DNA from: Parabacteroides sp.
GTDB taxonomy: Bacteria > Bacteroidota > Bacteroidia > Bacteroidales > Tannerellaceae
DNA: 48,888 nt
Assembly: GCA_028689545.1 (NCBI GenBank)
Contig: JAQVCX010000014.1
Location: forward strand, 1 to 48,888
Direction of reading: 5' to 3'
Both the position numbers and the translations under genes were made by a program. The notes below the pieces were generated by a model, which saw only the letters and a list, made by a program, of their open reading frames with translations, was not told where the DNA came from and ran no database searches. How positions within the stretch are numbered: position 1 is the first letter of the stretch; each line of letters opens with the position of its first letter. Below, one piece after another: positions 24,715-31,853 of the stretch.

Positions 24715-25453
24715 TAATGAATGTCCCCGCGTCTTGCGTGTGGCGGAAACCACATCTACGAACAGCCTGCTTCGTGAGTTGATCGGTAAGGAGTCGCTCC
24801 CGGAAGGAAGTGCCGTGGTCGCCGATTTCCAGACGGCCGGGCGGGGGCAGATCGGGAATGTATGGGAGTCTGCGGCGGGAAAGAACCTGATGTTTAGCAC
24901 GGTATTGTACCCTACGTGCATCCCGGCGAACTGCCAATTCTTGATCTCTCAAATAGCGGCCTTGAGCGTGAAAGAGACGTTGGACTTATATACGGATCAT
25001 ATCACGGTGAAATGGCCGAATGATATTTACTGGCGCGACAAGAAGATTTGCGGGATGTTGATAGAGAATGATCTGTCCGGACATGATCTGTATTGCTCCA
25101 TCATCGGGATCGGCATTAACCTAAACCAGGCCGTGTTCTGGGGAGATGCCCCGAATCCTGTCTCTTTGTTTCAGATAATCGGCGAGGAAGTAGACCGGGA
25201 AGAGGTCTTGGATCGTTTTCTCGCTCTATTCTATCGTAATTATTTATCTCTTCTCCAAGAGAAATACGATGATATTCGTACCCGCTACCAATCCGCTTTG
25301 TACAGAAGGGAGGGTTATCATGCCTATAGGGATGAGGCGGGAGAATTCGAGGCCCGTATCCATGATATAGAATCGACCGGGCATCTTTTGCTGGCATTGC
25401 GAGACGGAAGCATCCGCCGCTACGCCTTCAAGGAGGTTTCTTATCGTAAATGA
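24701..25453 (+). CDS. birA: Biotin-[acetyl-CoA-carboxylase] ligase
   Basis: A 250-residue biotin protein ligase. It activates biotin with ATP and attaches it to the carboxylase carrier lysine. 'GRGQIGNVWESAAGKN' (47-62) is the biotinyl-AMP loop and 'VKWPNDIYW' near 102 with 'KKICGMLIEN' near 114 form the active site. The N-terminal winged helix of E. coli BirA is absent, so this is the group I, non-regulatory type. Two ATGs are adjacent at 24701 and 24704, both overlapping the MmcQ-like gene. Confidence 0.95.
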   Translation: MMNIDNECPRVLRVAETTSTNSLLRELIGKESLPEGSAVVADFQTAGRGQIGNVWESAAGKNLMFSTVLYPTCIPANCQFLISQIAALSVKETLDLYTDHITVKWPNDIYWRDKKICGMLIENDLSGHDLYCSIIGIGINLNQAVFWGDAPNPVSLFQIIGEEVDREEVLDRFLALFYRNYLSLLQEKYDDIRTRYQSALYRREGYHAYRDEAGEFEARIHDIESTGHLLLALRDGSIRRYAFKEVSYRK

Positions 25454-25462
25454 TCCTTATAG

Positions 25463-25536
25463 TAAGCATCGTCGGGAATGTTTCTTGAGGGACAAAAAAA
25501 AGTACAATAAGCCCAATTTATTGAGGCCGATGCTTA
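25463..25536. repeat. Nested inverted repeat downstream of birA
   Basis: TAAGCATCG (25463-25471) is the exact inverse of CGATGCTTA (25528-25536). Inside, CAATAA and TTATTG form a second small stem around GCCCAAT. It could be a 3' structure of the birA transcript or a small structured RNA; no T-run follows. Confidence 0.5.
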
Positions 25537-25584
25537 TCTGATTGATAATCATGGATTAACGAAAAGAGCCCGATAAAGGAGCCG

Positions 25585-25656
25585 ATTACTATTGATGGTA
25601 TTTCGTATTACTATTGATACTAATCGCGGTTTCTATAGGTAGTAAAGCAGACTACC
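25585..25656. repeat. Decayed 22-nt repeat array with terminal hairpin
   Basis: ATTACTATTGAT recurs exactly at 25585 and 25607 (22-nt period), with a diverged third unit at 25629-25650. The third unit contains GGTAGT (25638-25643), which pairs with ACTACC (25651-25656). Confidence 0.65.
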
Positions 25657-25763
25657 ATGTGCCCGGTTCTCAAAAAATATACAATAAACAACATGCTGGC
25701 GGATACGTATCCAAGGATGTCTTGCCGGATGCGGTCTGAAACCGTTGTCTTGATATATATATA

Positions 25764-25783
25764 ATAATGTACGCGTACATTAT
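25764..25783. promoter_or_regulatory. 20-nt perfect palindrome in an AT-rich tract
   Basis: ATAATGTACG/CGTACATTAT, with alternating AT on both sides. It lies about 330 nt upstream of the secreted-protein promoter. It may be an operator for a dimeric protein or a cruciform site; no regulator can be assigned. Confidence 0.45.
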
Positions 25784-25839
25784 ATATATGAATCATTGAC
25801 GTATCGTTATGTCTAGCCCTGAGGAGTAGGCTTGATGGG

Positions 25840-25971
25840 GCTATGCGGTTAACTGGGTTTACCGAAGGAGTTAACTCTTCCTGGCTACACAGTTAACTGA
25901 TTTTGCCGATAGAGTTAACTCCTTCGGGCTACTCGGTTAACTGAATTTGTTGATAGAGTTAACTCTTCCGG
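25840..25971. repeat. Three 44-nt direct repeats with six GTTAAC palindromes
   Basis: Units 25840-25883, 25884-25927 and 25928-25971. Each begins GCTA and has two GTTAACT motifs about 23 nt apart, so the basic step is about 22 nt. It ends 126 nt before the promoter of the large secreted protein gene. Confidence 0.85.
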
Positions 25972-26097
25972 GCGATACGATTTGTTTGCTTTGAGATGGG
26001 AAAATAAGGGTTTGTAATTGTAATCGGCGGTTTTGTAATGAATAGCCTATTTGATTGATAAGAAAGCCAGTGTGTTGATAAAAAAAGCAAGGGAAGG

Positions 26098-26128
26098 TTT
26101 GCGCGAATCAAAGAAACGCGTACCTTTG
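26098..26128 (+). promoter_or_regulatory. Promoter of the large secreted protein gene
   Basis: TTTG (26098-26101), 19 nt, TACCTTTG (26121-26128): a full consensus with ideal spacing. The ATG is about 100 nt further on, giving a long A/T-rich leader suited to strong translation. Confidence 0.8.
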
Positions 26129-26231
26129 CAACTGATGAATAAAGTCGATCGCCGTTTGTTTTGATTTTAAAGAGAGCGATCGTTGTTAAAGAGCTTATTA
26201 CACTTTAGTATTAATATTAAATTATTTAATT

Positions 26232-29200
26232 ATGAACAAAAAGTTTTCTACTCTTTTGGCTGGTGCTGCGCTTTTGAGTGCGGTCTCAGCTAATGCGGGA
26301 AATCCGGTGAAGACTGTTTCTACTACAGGTTTGTATCAATTAAAGGTTGAGACAAATGCTACTGGGACAGCTTCAACTTCAACGGACAATGTCTTGACAA
26401 TGGACAAGAACGGTAAGCTTCTCCCGTTAACTTACACTCAAATCGCAACAAATCCTGACACACTCGCGTATTCCTTGTGGTGTGTTGAAGTTACTGCTGA
26501 AGGTTATGGTAAGGCTCCTGTCTACAATTTCACGAATAAGGCTACTGGCCAGCGTTTGGATGTTGCATATGCAGGTACGGTATTGAATGGCGCAGCTAAA
26601 CCGGCTGCTGGTGCTATCACATTATCTGGTGTTCAAGCCGAGGTTGGTGGAGAGATGCAAGATTGGGCATTCTCTGCTACCTATCAAAATAGTATGAACG
26701 CTGCTACTTTGTATTCTTATTTTCATTCTGACTCAGTGGTTGGTCTTAAGTTGGACGGCGGTCGGTTCGAGCTTGGAAAAGCTACGGCTACAACTGCTCA
26801 AGCTGATGCTCAAAAGGGTGATGTGTTCACTAAGTTTACTTTGGTAGAGCCGGATTCAATCGTAATGAATGCTAACGCTGTTAATACGATCTTCGGAACT
26901 CAAGAGGCTGCGAAGGGTGTTAAGTTGACTTTCGTTAACGACAAGAACAACACTACTCTAAAGAACTACTTTACGGATGACGCTAAGTTCTTCGCTGTTG
27001 ACGCAGAGGATAATGGCACAGCTGATTCTCCTTGGTTGCGTATCATCACAGGCAAGAAGGCAGACGCTACATACGTGTACGTGGATACTGCTTATGTAAA
27101 TGAGAATGGTACAAGATTCTTGGGTTTTGCTACAAAACAATTTACTGCTGCTAAATTGAAAGGCAAGACAATCGCTGATACATTAGGTACAGTGTTGAAC
27201 GACCAATCTAAGTTCCGTTTCGTTTACTTCCCTGCAAAAGATAGTTTGGTAATTCAGGTTAAGCAAACGACTTATACTAAGGATGGTAAGAATGGTAATT
27301 TCAAGAAGAGCTTAACTAGTGCTTCTGATTACGATCGTATTGTGTTGGGTGATAATGGTGTGGTTAATGAGCTTGCACTGAATTATAACGCAGGTATCAC
27401 TGGTAAGATTGATAAGGATCAATACGGTAAAGCTAACTATGTAACAGTTCAAGACTTGGTTAAGGCTGACCAAATCCGTATCACTACTATCTACTTCAAG
27501 AAAGAGGTTGAGATCGCGTTGAACTATAAGGGCTGTGGTACTTATACAACCGACAAGACTTCTATCGCTGACGGTGTATATTTGATTAAGAACAATAAGA
27601 CTGGCAAGTATTTGGCAGTTCCTATCTATAATGATACTACTTGGCTTAACAACGTAGAAGATCGTAATAAAGCTGAATGGGTATCTTTAGACTTGCAAGA
27701 CGCTACTCACATGCCTGCTTATCAATGGGTTGTATTGAAAGACAACGCAACAGATAAGAACAATGTATCTCCGATTACGGCTACTAACCGTGAGTATGCT
27801 AGTGTTATTACTAACGCTCAATTGAATAAGAAGGCTGGTGCTGCTTATTACTATTCTTCTGCTTTCGCTGGCGCTGATTCTTTGGAGTTTGTTCCGGTAG
27901 CTAAAGAGATCTATTCTGATAAGTATCTTGGTTACAAGAAGATCAACAAAGATTCTTTGATCGTAACAAACTGGACATTCAACTACTACCATCCGTATGC
28001 AGCCGATAAGTATATCGCTGTGAAGGATACTACGATGACTGTATTGGAAGGTGTAACCGCATTCAAGATCAACTCTACAGACGCAGAGCATAAGTATGGT
28101 TTCTATACCGCTGCTGCCGCTAAGAGAATTCAAGGCTTGGCTCAATTGGTAAGAACGAAATACCAGATGCAGATTATCAACGGTAAAGATACTGCTATCT
28201 TCGGTAATTATAACGAGGCTGTAGAGAACAAGTACACGGTTAGCAAATACAATGCTAAAACAGACTCTGTTTACTTCAAGGCTAATAACTGTATCGAGCG
28301 TACGGAAGGTGCTGCAAAATCTCATTACTACGCTATCCTAGAGGCTGATGCTGATAATACGATCCGCAACTACAAGGCTGGTGTATCTGATTATGACGCT
28401 ACCGCTTCTTTGAGAGCTCAATCTTTGAGAGAGACAAGAACTTCTGCTTTCTATATCACGAATGATGAGACTCCGTTGTATCGTCGTTTCAATAACGCCG
28501 CTGTAGGTGAGAACGCTGACGATTCTATTGATAGCTTGTATTTCGTAGAGTCTATCCGTCAGGAATATTTGATGGATGAGTGGAACAAGAACTTGACTAC
28601 GGAGACTGTTGATTACGCAGGTATCTGGGCTAAGGATGTAGCGAAGGGTCATTTGGCTTTCCGTATTGATTCAGCATGGTTGAACCGTGGTTTAGGTAAC
28701 ATCAAACCTCAATATTTGATCTCTACGAACTCTGCCTTGGTTGAGGGTGAGAAGATCATTCCGTGTACGTATGAGCACAATCACTATGACAACGCAGGTA
28801 ATAAGGTAGACGCTGCACATTGTAGCCACGCAGAGCACGTGAAGACTCCGGCCTTCATCTATGGTAAGTACTTAGTGAACTTCTCTGATTCAGTGAAGAC
28901 TAACAAGGCTGCTTTGAATCCGTACTTGTTCAACACGGCAGCTGTTTCCAACAGTAGCTATACTCGCGTAGGTTTCGTTCCGGCTATCAAGTATGCTGAT
29001 ACTTTGATCGTCTTGACAGGCAAATACAAAGCTATGACTATCGAGCAGTTGAAGAACACTGGAGTAGAGTCTATCTTGGCTGATACAAGAAAGAACTATC
29101 CGACATTCGTTAACGTATTGTCTGGTGACAACCATAAGAACGTAACTTGGTCATTCCGTTATGTAAGTCCTGAGAAGTCTATGATCGCTTATGCTGATGG

Positions 29201-29678
29201 TCAAGAAGGCGTGAACAACCAATTCTTGTTCGAGTCTAATGTCTACGGTACAGGTGATACTAAATATCAGACTTATGGTGTAGGCGAACTTGCCCGCGCT
29301 ATCGCTCCTAAGACAGCAGCCGCATGGTTGAAGATGCACAATGGTTGCTTGGTATTGACAGAGCAAGAATCTACATTCGACGCTGCTAAGACAGGTGGTG
29401 ACGGTGCATTGGTATTCAACGCATACCAGAAGACTGCCGCTGAGGATATGGTAACTTCTAACGACGAAGTTTCTGTAGAAGGCGTATCTGTAATCGCTGG
29501 CAACGGTACTGTAACTGTTCAAGGCGCTGCTGGTAAGTCAGTAGTTATCTCTAACATCTTAGGTAAGGTTGTTGCTGAGACAGTTCTTTCTTCAGACAAC
29601 GCTACTATCGCTGTACCTGCTGGTATCGTAGCTGTAGCTGTTGAGGGTGAGGATGCTGTTAAGACAATCGTTAAGTAA
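26232..29678 (+). CDS. Large secreted surface protein with T9SS-type C-terminal domain (DUF6383-like)
   Basis: A 1148-residue exported protein. The signal peptide is about 1-22 (ending 'SANA'). The long middle is rich in Tyr, Lys, Asn, Asp, Ala and Thr, with repeated 'YLISTN', 'YLIKNN' and 'GKYLAV'-type segments that suggest tandem beta domains. The last 70 residues (about 1079-1148, 'VEGVSVIAGNGTVTVQGAAG' onward to 'VKTIVK') have the strand pattern of a T9SS CTD, and I recall a Parabacteroides family DUF6383 with this ending. Codon choice (GCT, TCT, GTA, AAG, AAC) differs sharply from neighbours and suggests very high expression. It has an ideal promoter and a strong terminator. An S-layer or other abundant surface protein is a reasonable guess; not proven. 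Confidence 0.8.
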   Translation: MNKKFSTLLAGAALLSAVSANAGNPVKTVSTTGLYQLKVETNATGTASTSTDNVLTMDKNGKLLPLTYTQIATNPDTLAYSLWCVEVTAEGYGKAPVYNFTNKATGQRLDVAYAGTVLNGAAKPAAGAITLSGVQAEVGGEMQDWAFSATYQNSMNAATLYSYFHSDSVVGLKLDGGRFELGKATATTAQADAQKGDVFTKFTLVEPDSIVMNANAVNTIFGTQEAAKGVKLTFVNDKNNTTLKNYFTDDAKFFAVDAEDNGTADSPWLRIITGKKADATYVYVDTAYVNENGTRFLGFATKQFTAAKLKGKTIADTLGTVLNDQSKFRFVYFPAKDSLVIQVKQTTYTKDGKNGNFKKSLTSASDYDRIVLGDNGVVNELALNYNAGITGKIDKDQYGKANYVTVQDLVKADQIRITTIYFKKEVEIALNYKGCGTYTTDKTSIADGVYLIKNNKTGKYLAVPIYNDTTWLNNVEDRNKAEWVSLDLQDATHMPAYQWVVLKDNATDKNNVSPITATNREYASVITNAQLNKKAGAAYYYSSAFAGADSLEFVPVAKEIYSDKYLGYKKINKDSLIVTNWTFNYYHPYAADKYIAVKDTTMTVLEGVTAFKINSTDAEHKYGFYTAAAAKRIQGLAQLVRTKYQMQIINGKDTAIFGNYNEAVENKYTVSKYNAKTDSVYFKANNCIERTEGAAKSHYYAILEADADNTIRNYKAGVSDYDATASLRAQSLRETRTSAFYITNDETPLYRRFNNAAVGENADDSIDSLYFVESIRQEYLMDEWNKNLTTETVDYAGIWAKDVAKGHLAFRIDSAWLNRGLGNIKPQYLISTNSALVEGEKIIPCTYEHNHYDNAGNKVDAAHCSHAEHVKTPAFIYGKYLVNFSDSVKTNKAALNPYLFNTAAVSNSSYTRVGFVPAIKYADTLIVLTGKYKAMTIEQLKNTGVESILADTRKNYPTFVNVLSGDNHKNVTWSFRYVSPEKSMIAYADGQEGVNNQFLFESNVYGTGDTKYQTYGVGELARAIAPKTAAAWLKMHNGCLVLTEQESTFDAAKTGGDGALVFNAYQKTAAEDMVTSNDEVSVEGVSVIAGNGTVTVQGAAGKSVVISNILGKVVAETVLSSDNATIAVPAGIVAVAVEGEDAVKTIVK

Positions 29679-29726
29679 GTAGAAAATTGATCGAATTTCC
29701 GTAAGGAAAGACACAGTTCATAAGAT

Positions 29727-29758
29727 AAGCCCCGTCGATGTATTTCGGCGGGGCTTTT
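29727..29758 (+). terminator. Terminator of the large secreted protein gene
   Basis: AAGCCCCG (29727-29734) pairs with CGGGGCTT (29749-29756) and is followed by TT. It lies 48 nt after the stop codon. Confidence 0.85.
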
Positions 29759-29843
29759 GTGCGTTGCGTTACGAGTGCTTCTGTCGATGAGATAAGCGTT
29801 ATTCTTTCTTTTTGATTGATAAATAGCTATATGTGTGACAACC

Positions 29844-29868
29844 CTATCCTGCGGAGGGCATAGGATAG
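29844..29868. repeat. Hairpin CTATCCT/AGGATAG
   Basis: A perfect 7-bp inverted repeat with an 11-nt loop, upstream of the degenerate 22-nt array and sharing its ATAGG/CCTAT words. Confidence 0.45.
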
Positions 29869-29957
29869 CAGAAAGGAGATGACTATAAACGGCGCTTTTT
29901 ATGTGAAAAGCCCCCTTTTTGTACACGATAGGTGGCAGAAGCCTATGCGATAGGTCG

Positions 29958-30089
29958 CGTTGGGCAACGCCAATAGTGCCGTTGGGCATCGTAAACAGTC
30001 ATGGATAGGGTTGCTAATAGTCGTGAATAGGCATCGTAACCCAGTTACTTCCCTGTCGTAACCCTATGGAATCGCCCAAATAACCCAAT
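29958..30089. repeat. Degenerate array of about six 22-nt units
   Basis: Units start at 29958, 29980, 30002, 30024, 30046 and 30068. The first two share CGTTGGGCA and AGT ends. The last ones carry the inverse words (GCCCAA, CCCAAT, CGTAACCC), so the outer ends can pair. Similarity between units is modest, about 15 of 22 for the best pair. Confidence 0.55.
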
Positions 30090-30335
30090 GGATATGAATT
30101 ACGATGAATTAATTCCGCTAGAATGAAAGGCCGTTTTTCGATAAAGAGTTATCATGCAGATGATTGCCGAATTTCTTTCTCGTATTTGAGCACGAGCTGT
30201 CCGTATGCCCGGAAAAATCGATTCTCCGGGAGTTGATATTACAAATTGTCAGAATGGTATCTGGGGAATCCTCAAAAGGGAAGGCTAAGAATAAATAAAA
30301 TAAACATCGCTGATGTATTTTGATGAGCCTTTTTG

Positions 30336-30365
30336 TTTGTCGTTAGGAAATCTATTCTAACTTTG
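30336..30365 (+). promoter_or_regulatory. Promoter upstream of the 31-residue ORF and STAS-like gene
   Basis: TTTG (30336-30339), 18 nt, TAACTTTG (30358-30365). Its position 100 nt before 30466 supports a transcript that includes the small ORF. Confidence 0.65.
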
Positions 30366-30465
30366 TGTTAATCACTAGGATCGCTTATGATTAGAGGATT
30401 TTCTCGAAAGAATATATAAAAGAAAGGAGTTCGACTATGGATACAGATGGTTAGTTGTGTATAAG

Positions 30466-30561
30466 ATGTCAGAGTCTGATATCTATACGATAAAAGTGCC
30501 TTCCTGCGATAAAAATATATTTCAGGACTTAGCCCGAAGGATGGGATGGGTCTGTATGTAA
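30466..30561 (+). CDS. 31-residue protein, unnamed small Bacteroidales family
   Basis: A short frame from ATG 30466 to TAA 30559-30561 that falls below usual ORF cut-offs. The product reads 'IYTIKVPSCDKNIFQDLARR' followed by 'MGW', then ends at 'VCM'. The pattern (a strand ending in V-P, a D-x-x-x-F helix and a closing R-M-G-W) is like many small Bacteroidales proteins that I have seen beside toxin- or accessory-type genes. It lies 10 nt before the STAS-like gene and behind a good promoter, so cotranslation is likely. It could be the partner or regulator of that gene. No function claimed. Confidence 0.55.
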   Translation: MSESDIYTIKVPSCDKNIFQDLARRMGWVCM

Positions 30562-30571
30562 TATAAAAGCA

Positions 30572-30883
30572 ATGAATAAAATGACTATATTTGAATTTGT
30601 CACGATAAATGAGAACTTGGGTACCAGACAACTCGGCGAGAAAGTTCGTGAGTTGTTATTGCGACTGATCGCGGAGAATGAGAAAGTCGTATTGGATTTT
30701 ACGGGTGTGAATGTGGTCTCTAATTCTTTTGCGGATGAGTGTTTAGCCAAGTTACTCTTCACGATGCCCTTAGAGGAACTGAAACAGCGTACCACATTTA
30801 GGGGATTGAATGAGTTCGCACGTAAGAATATAGCGATCGCTTTTCGCCGACGGTTGAATGCGATGAACTTAGATGCGTGTTAA
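30572..30883 (+). CDS. STAS-like (DUF4325) domain protein
   Basis: A 103-residue protein consisting of a STAS-like DUF4325 domain: 'LGTRQLGEKVRELLLRLIAE', then 'KVVLDFTGVNVVSNSFADEC' (about 39-58) where STAS proteins have a D-F-x-x-V-x-x-x-x-S/D turn. The usual phospho-site context 'VSNSFADE' is present. DUF4325 proteins are often paired with ATP-binding (anti-sigma-like) proteins, but no such gene is adjacent. Start could be 30572 or 30581 (second Met). It is 10 nt downstream of the 31-residue ORF and ends before parA's own terminator and promoter. Confidence 0.82.
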   Translation: MNKMTIFEFVTINENLGTRQLGEKVRELLLRLIAENEKVVLDFTGVNVVSNSFADECLAKLLFTMPLEELKQRTTFRGLNEFARKNIAIAFRRRLNAMNLDAC

Positions 30884-31010
30884 AACTTCGTTATCATTTC
30901 AAAAAAACACCTATATACCAGCCTTATAACCCTCTATTTAATTTATTCTGCTTATATTTGCGAGTTATCAACAGTTAGGGCGATTTATCAACAAAACAAA
31001 CATTGTTTTG

Positions 31011-31036
31011 ATTGAACCCTGTTGGGTTCGATTTTT
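31011..31036 (+). terminator. Terminator-like hairpin just upstream of parA
   Basis: GAACCC (31014-31019), loop TGTT, GGGTTC (31024-31029), extended by ATT/GAT, then TTTTT. It would end transcripts from the STAS-like unit or attenuate read-through into parA. Confidence 0.75.
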
Positions 31037-31050
31037 AATGTTTAGTTTTG
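31021..31050 (+). promoter_or_regulatory. Likely promoter of the parA operon
   Basis: TAGTTTTG (31043-31050) with GTTG at 31021-31024 (18-nt gap), 23 nt before the parA ATG at 31074. A second TATATTTG at 30953-30960 is a weaker candidate, because the hairpin at 31014-31029 would then lie in the leader. Confidence 0.55.
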
Positions 31051-31073
31051 CCCTCGAATTAATTAGGTATAGT

Positions 31074-31853
31074 ATGGGAAAGATTATCGCTTTGGCAAAT
31101 CAGAAGGGTGGAGTTGGGAAGACAACCACCACGATTAATCTGGCTGCGTCGTTGGCCGCCCTTGAGAAAAAGGTGCTGGTAGTAGACGCTGATCCGCAGG
31201 CGAATGCCTCATCCGGTCTGGGTGTGGATATACGAAATGTGGAACTTTCTATCTATGAATGTCTGGTGAACGGTGACGACGCGAGCGGCGCTATCACGCA
31301 GACGGAAGTGGAAGGGCTGGATATCATCCCCTCTCATATTGATTTGGTGGGAGCGGAGATAGAGATGCTAAACTTGGAGAATCGTGAACGGATCTTGAAG
31401 CAGATTTTGACTCCGCTGAAAGAGACGTACGACTTTATCCTGATCGACTGCTCTCCTTCTTTGGGATTGATAACCGTGAATGCCTTGACAGCCGCCGATT
31501 CGGTGATCATCCCGGTACAATGCGAGTATTTCGCCTTGGAAGGTATCAGTAAGCTGTTGAATACGATCAAGATTATCAAATCAAAGCTGAACCCGGCGCT
31601 GGAGATAGAGGGATTCCTCTTGACTATGTATGACTCACGCCTGCGTTTGGCGAACCAGATTTATGAGGAAGTGAAACGTCCGTTCCGCGACTTGGTGTTT
31701 ACTACCGTGATCCAACGAAACGTGAAGTTGAGCGAGGCTTCCAGTTATGGTAAACCTGTCCTCTTGTATGACGCGGATTCGAAAGGATCTATCAACCATA
31801 TGCAGTTGGCGCAGGAGATTATAGAAAAAAATAAAGGATTATGGCAGCATTAA
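31074..31853 (+). CDS. parA: Chromosome partitioning ATPase ParA
   Basis: A 259-residue ParA/Soj ATPase that moves ParB-bound origin regions along the nucleoid. The deviant Walker A 'KGGVGKTT' is at 11-18, 'VVDADPQANASSGLG' near 36 is Walker A', and 'DFILIDCSPSLGLITVNAL' near 120 is Walker B. I chose ATG 31074, whose 'MGKIIALANQKGG' is the family start. The earlier frame from 31008 would begin inside the terminator hairpin and precede the promoter. The stop overlaps parB by 13 nt. Confidence 0.95.
   Translation: MGKIIALANQKGGVGKTTTTINLAASLAALEKKVLVVDADPQANASSGLGVDIRNVELSIYECLVNGDDASGAITQTEVEGLDIIPSHIDLVGAEIEMLNLENRERILKQILTPLKETYDFILIDCSPSLGLITVNALTAADSVIIPVQCEYFALEGISKLLNTIKIIKSKLNPALEIEGFLLTMYDSRLRLANQIYEEVKRPFRDLVFTTVIQRNVKLSEASSYGKPVLLYDADSKGSINHMQLAQEIIEKNKGLWQH

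Larger units (their letters stand above)
25454..26231. other. Long intergenic region before the large secreted protein
   Basis: 778 nt with no credible gene. In order: a nested inverted repeat after birA (25463-25536), a 22-nt array (25585-25656), an AT-rich palindrome (25764-25783), a 44-nt GTTAAC array (25840-25971) and a consensus promoter (26098-26128) followed by a leader of about 97 nt. Confidence 0.65.
29679..30465. other. Intergenic region after the secreted-protein gene
   Basis: 787 nt. It contains the terminator (29727-29758), a CTATCCT/AGGATAG hairpin (29844-29868), a degenerate 22-nt array (29958-30089), a CCCGGA/TCCGGG hairpin (30208-30230) and the promoter for the next unit (30336-30365). 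No gene is recognised in 30090-30335. Confidence 0.6.

Noticed and set aside
26958-29522. Minus-strand ORFs opposite the large secreted protein gene
   Set aside because: These arise from the biased codons of that gene; none has a start context or recognisable domain.
31008-31073. Upstream in-frame start for parA
   Set aside because: The extra 22 residues are unlike ParA N-termini and the start overlaps a terminator hairpin upstream of the likely promoter.
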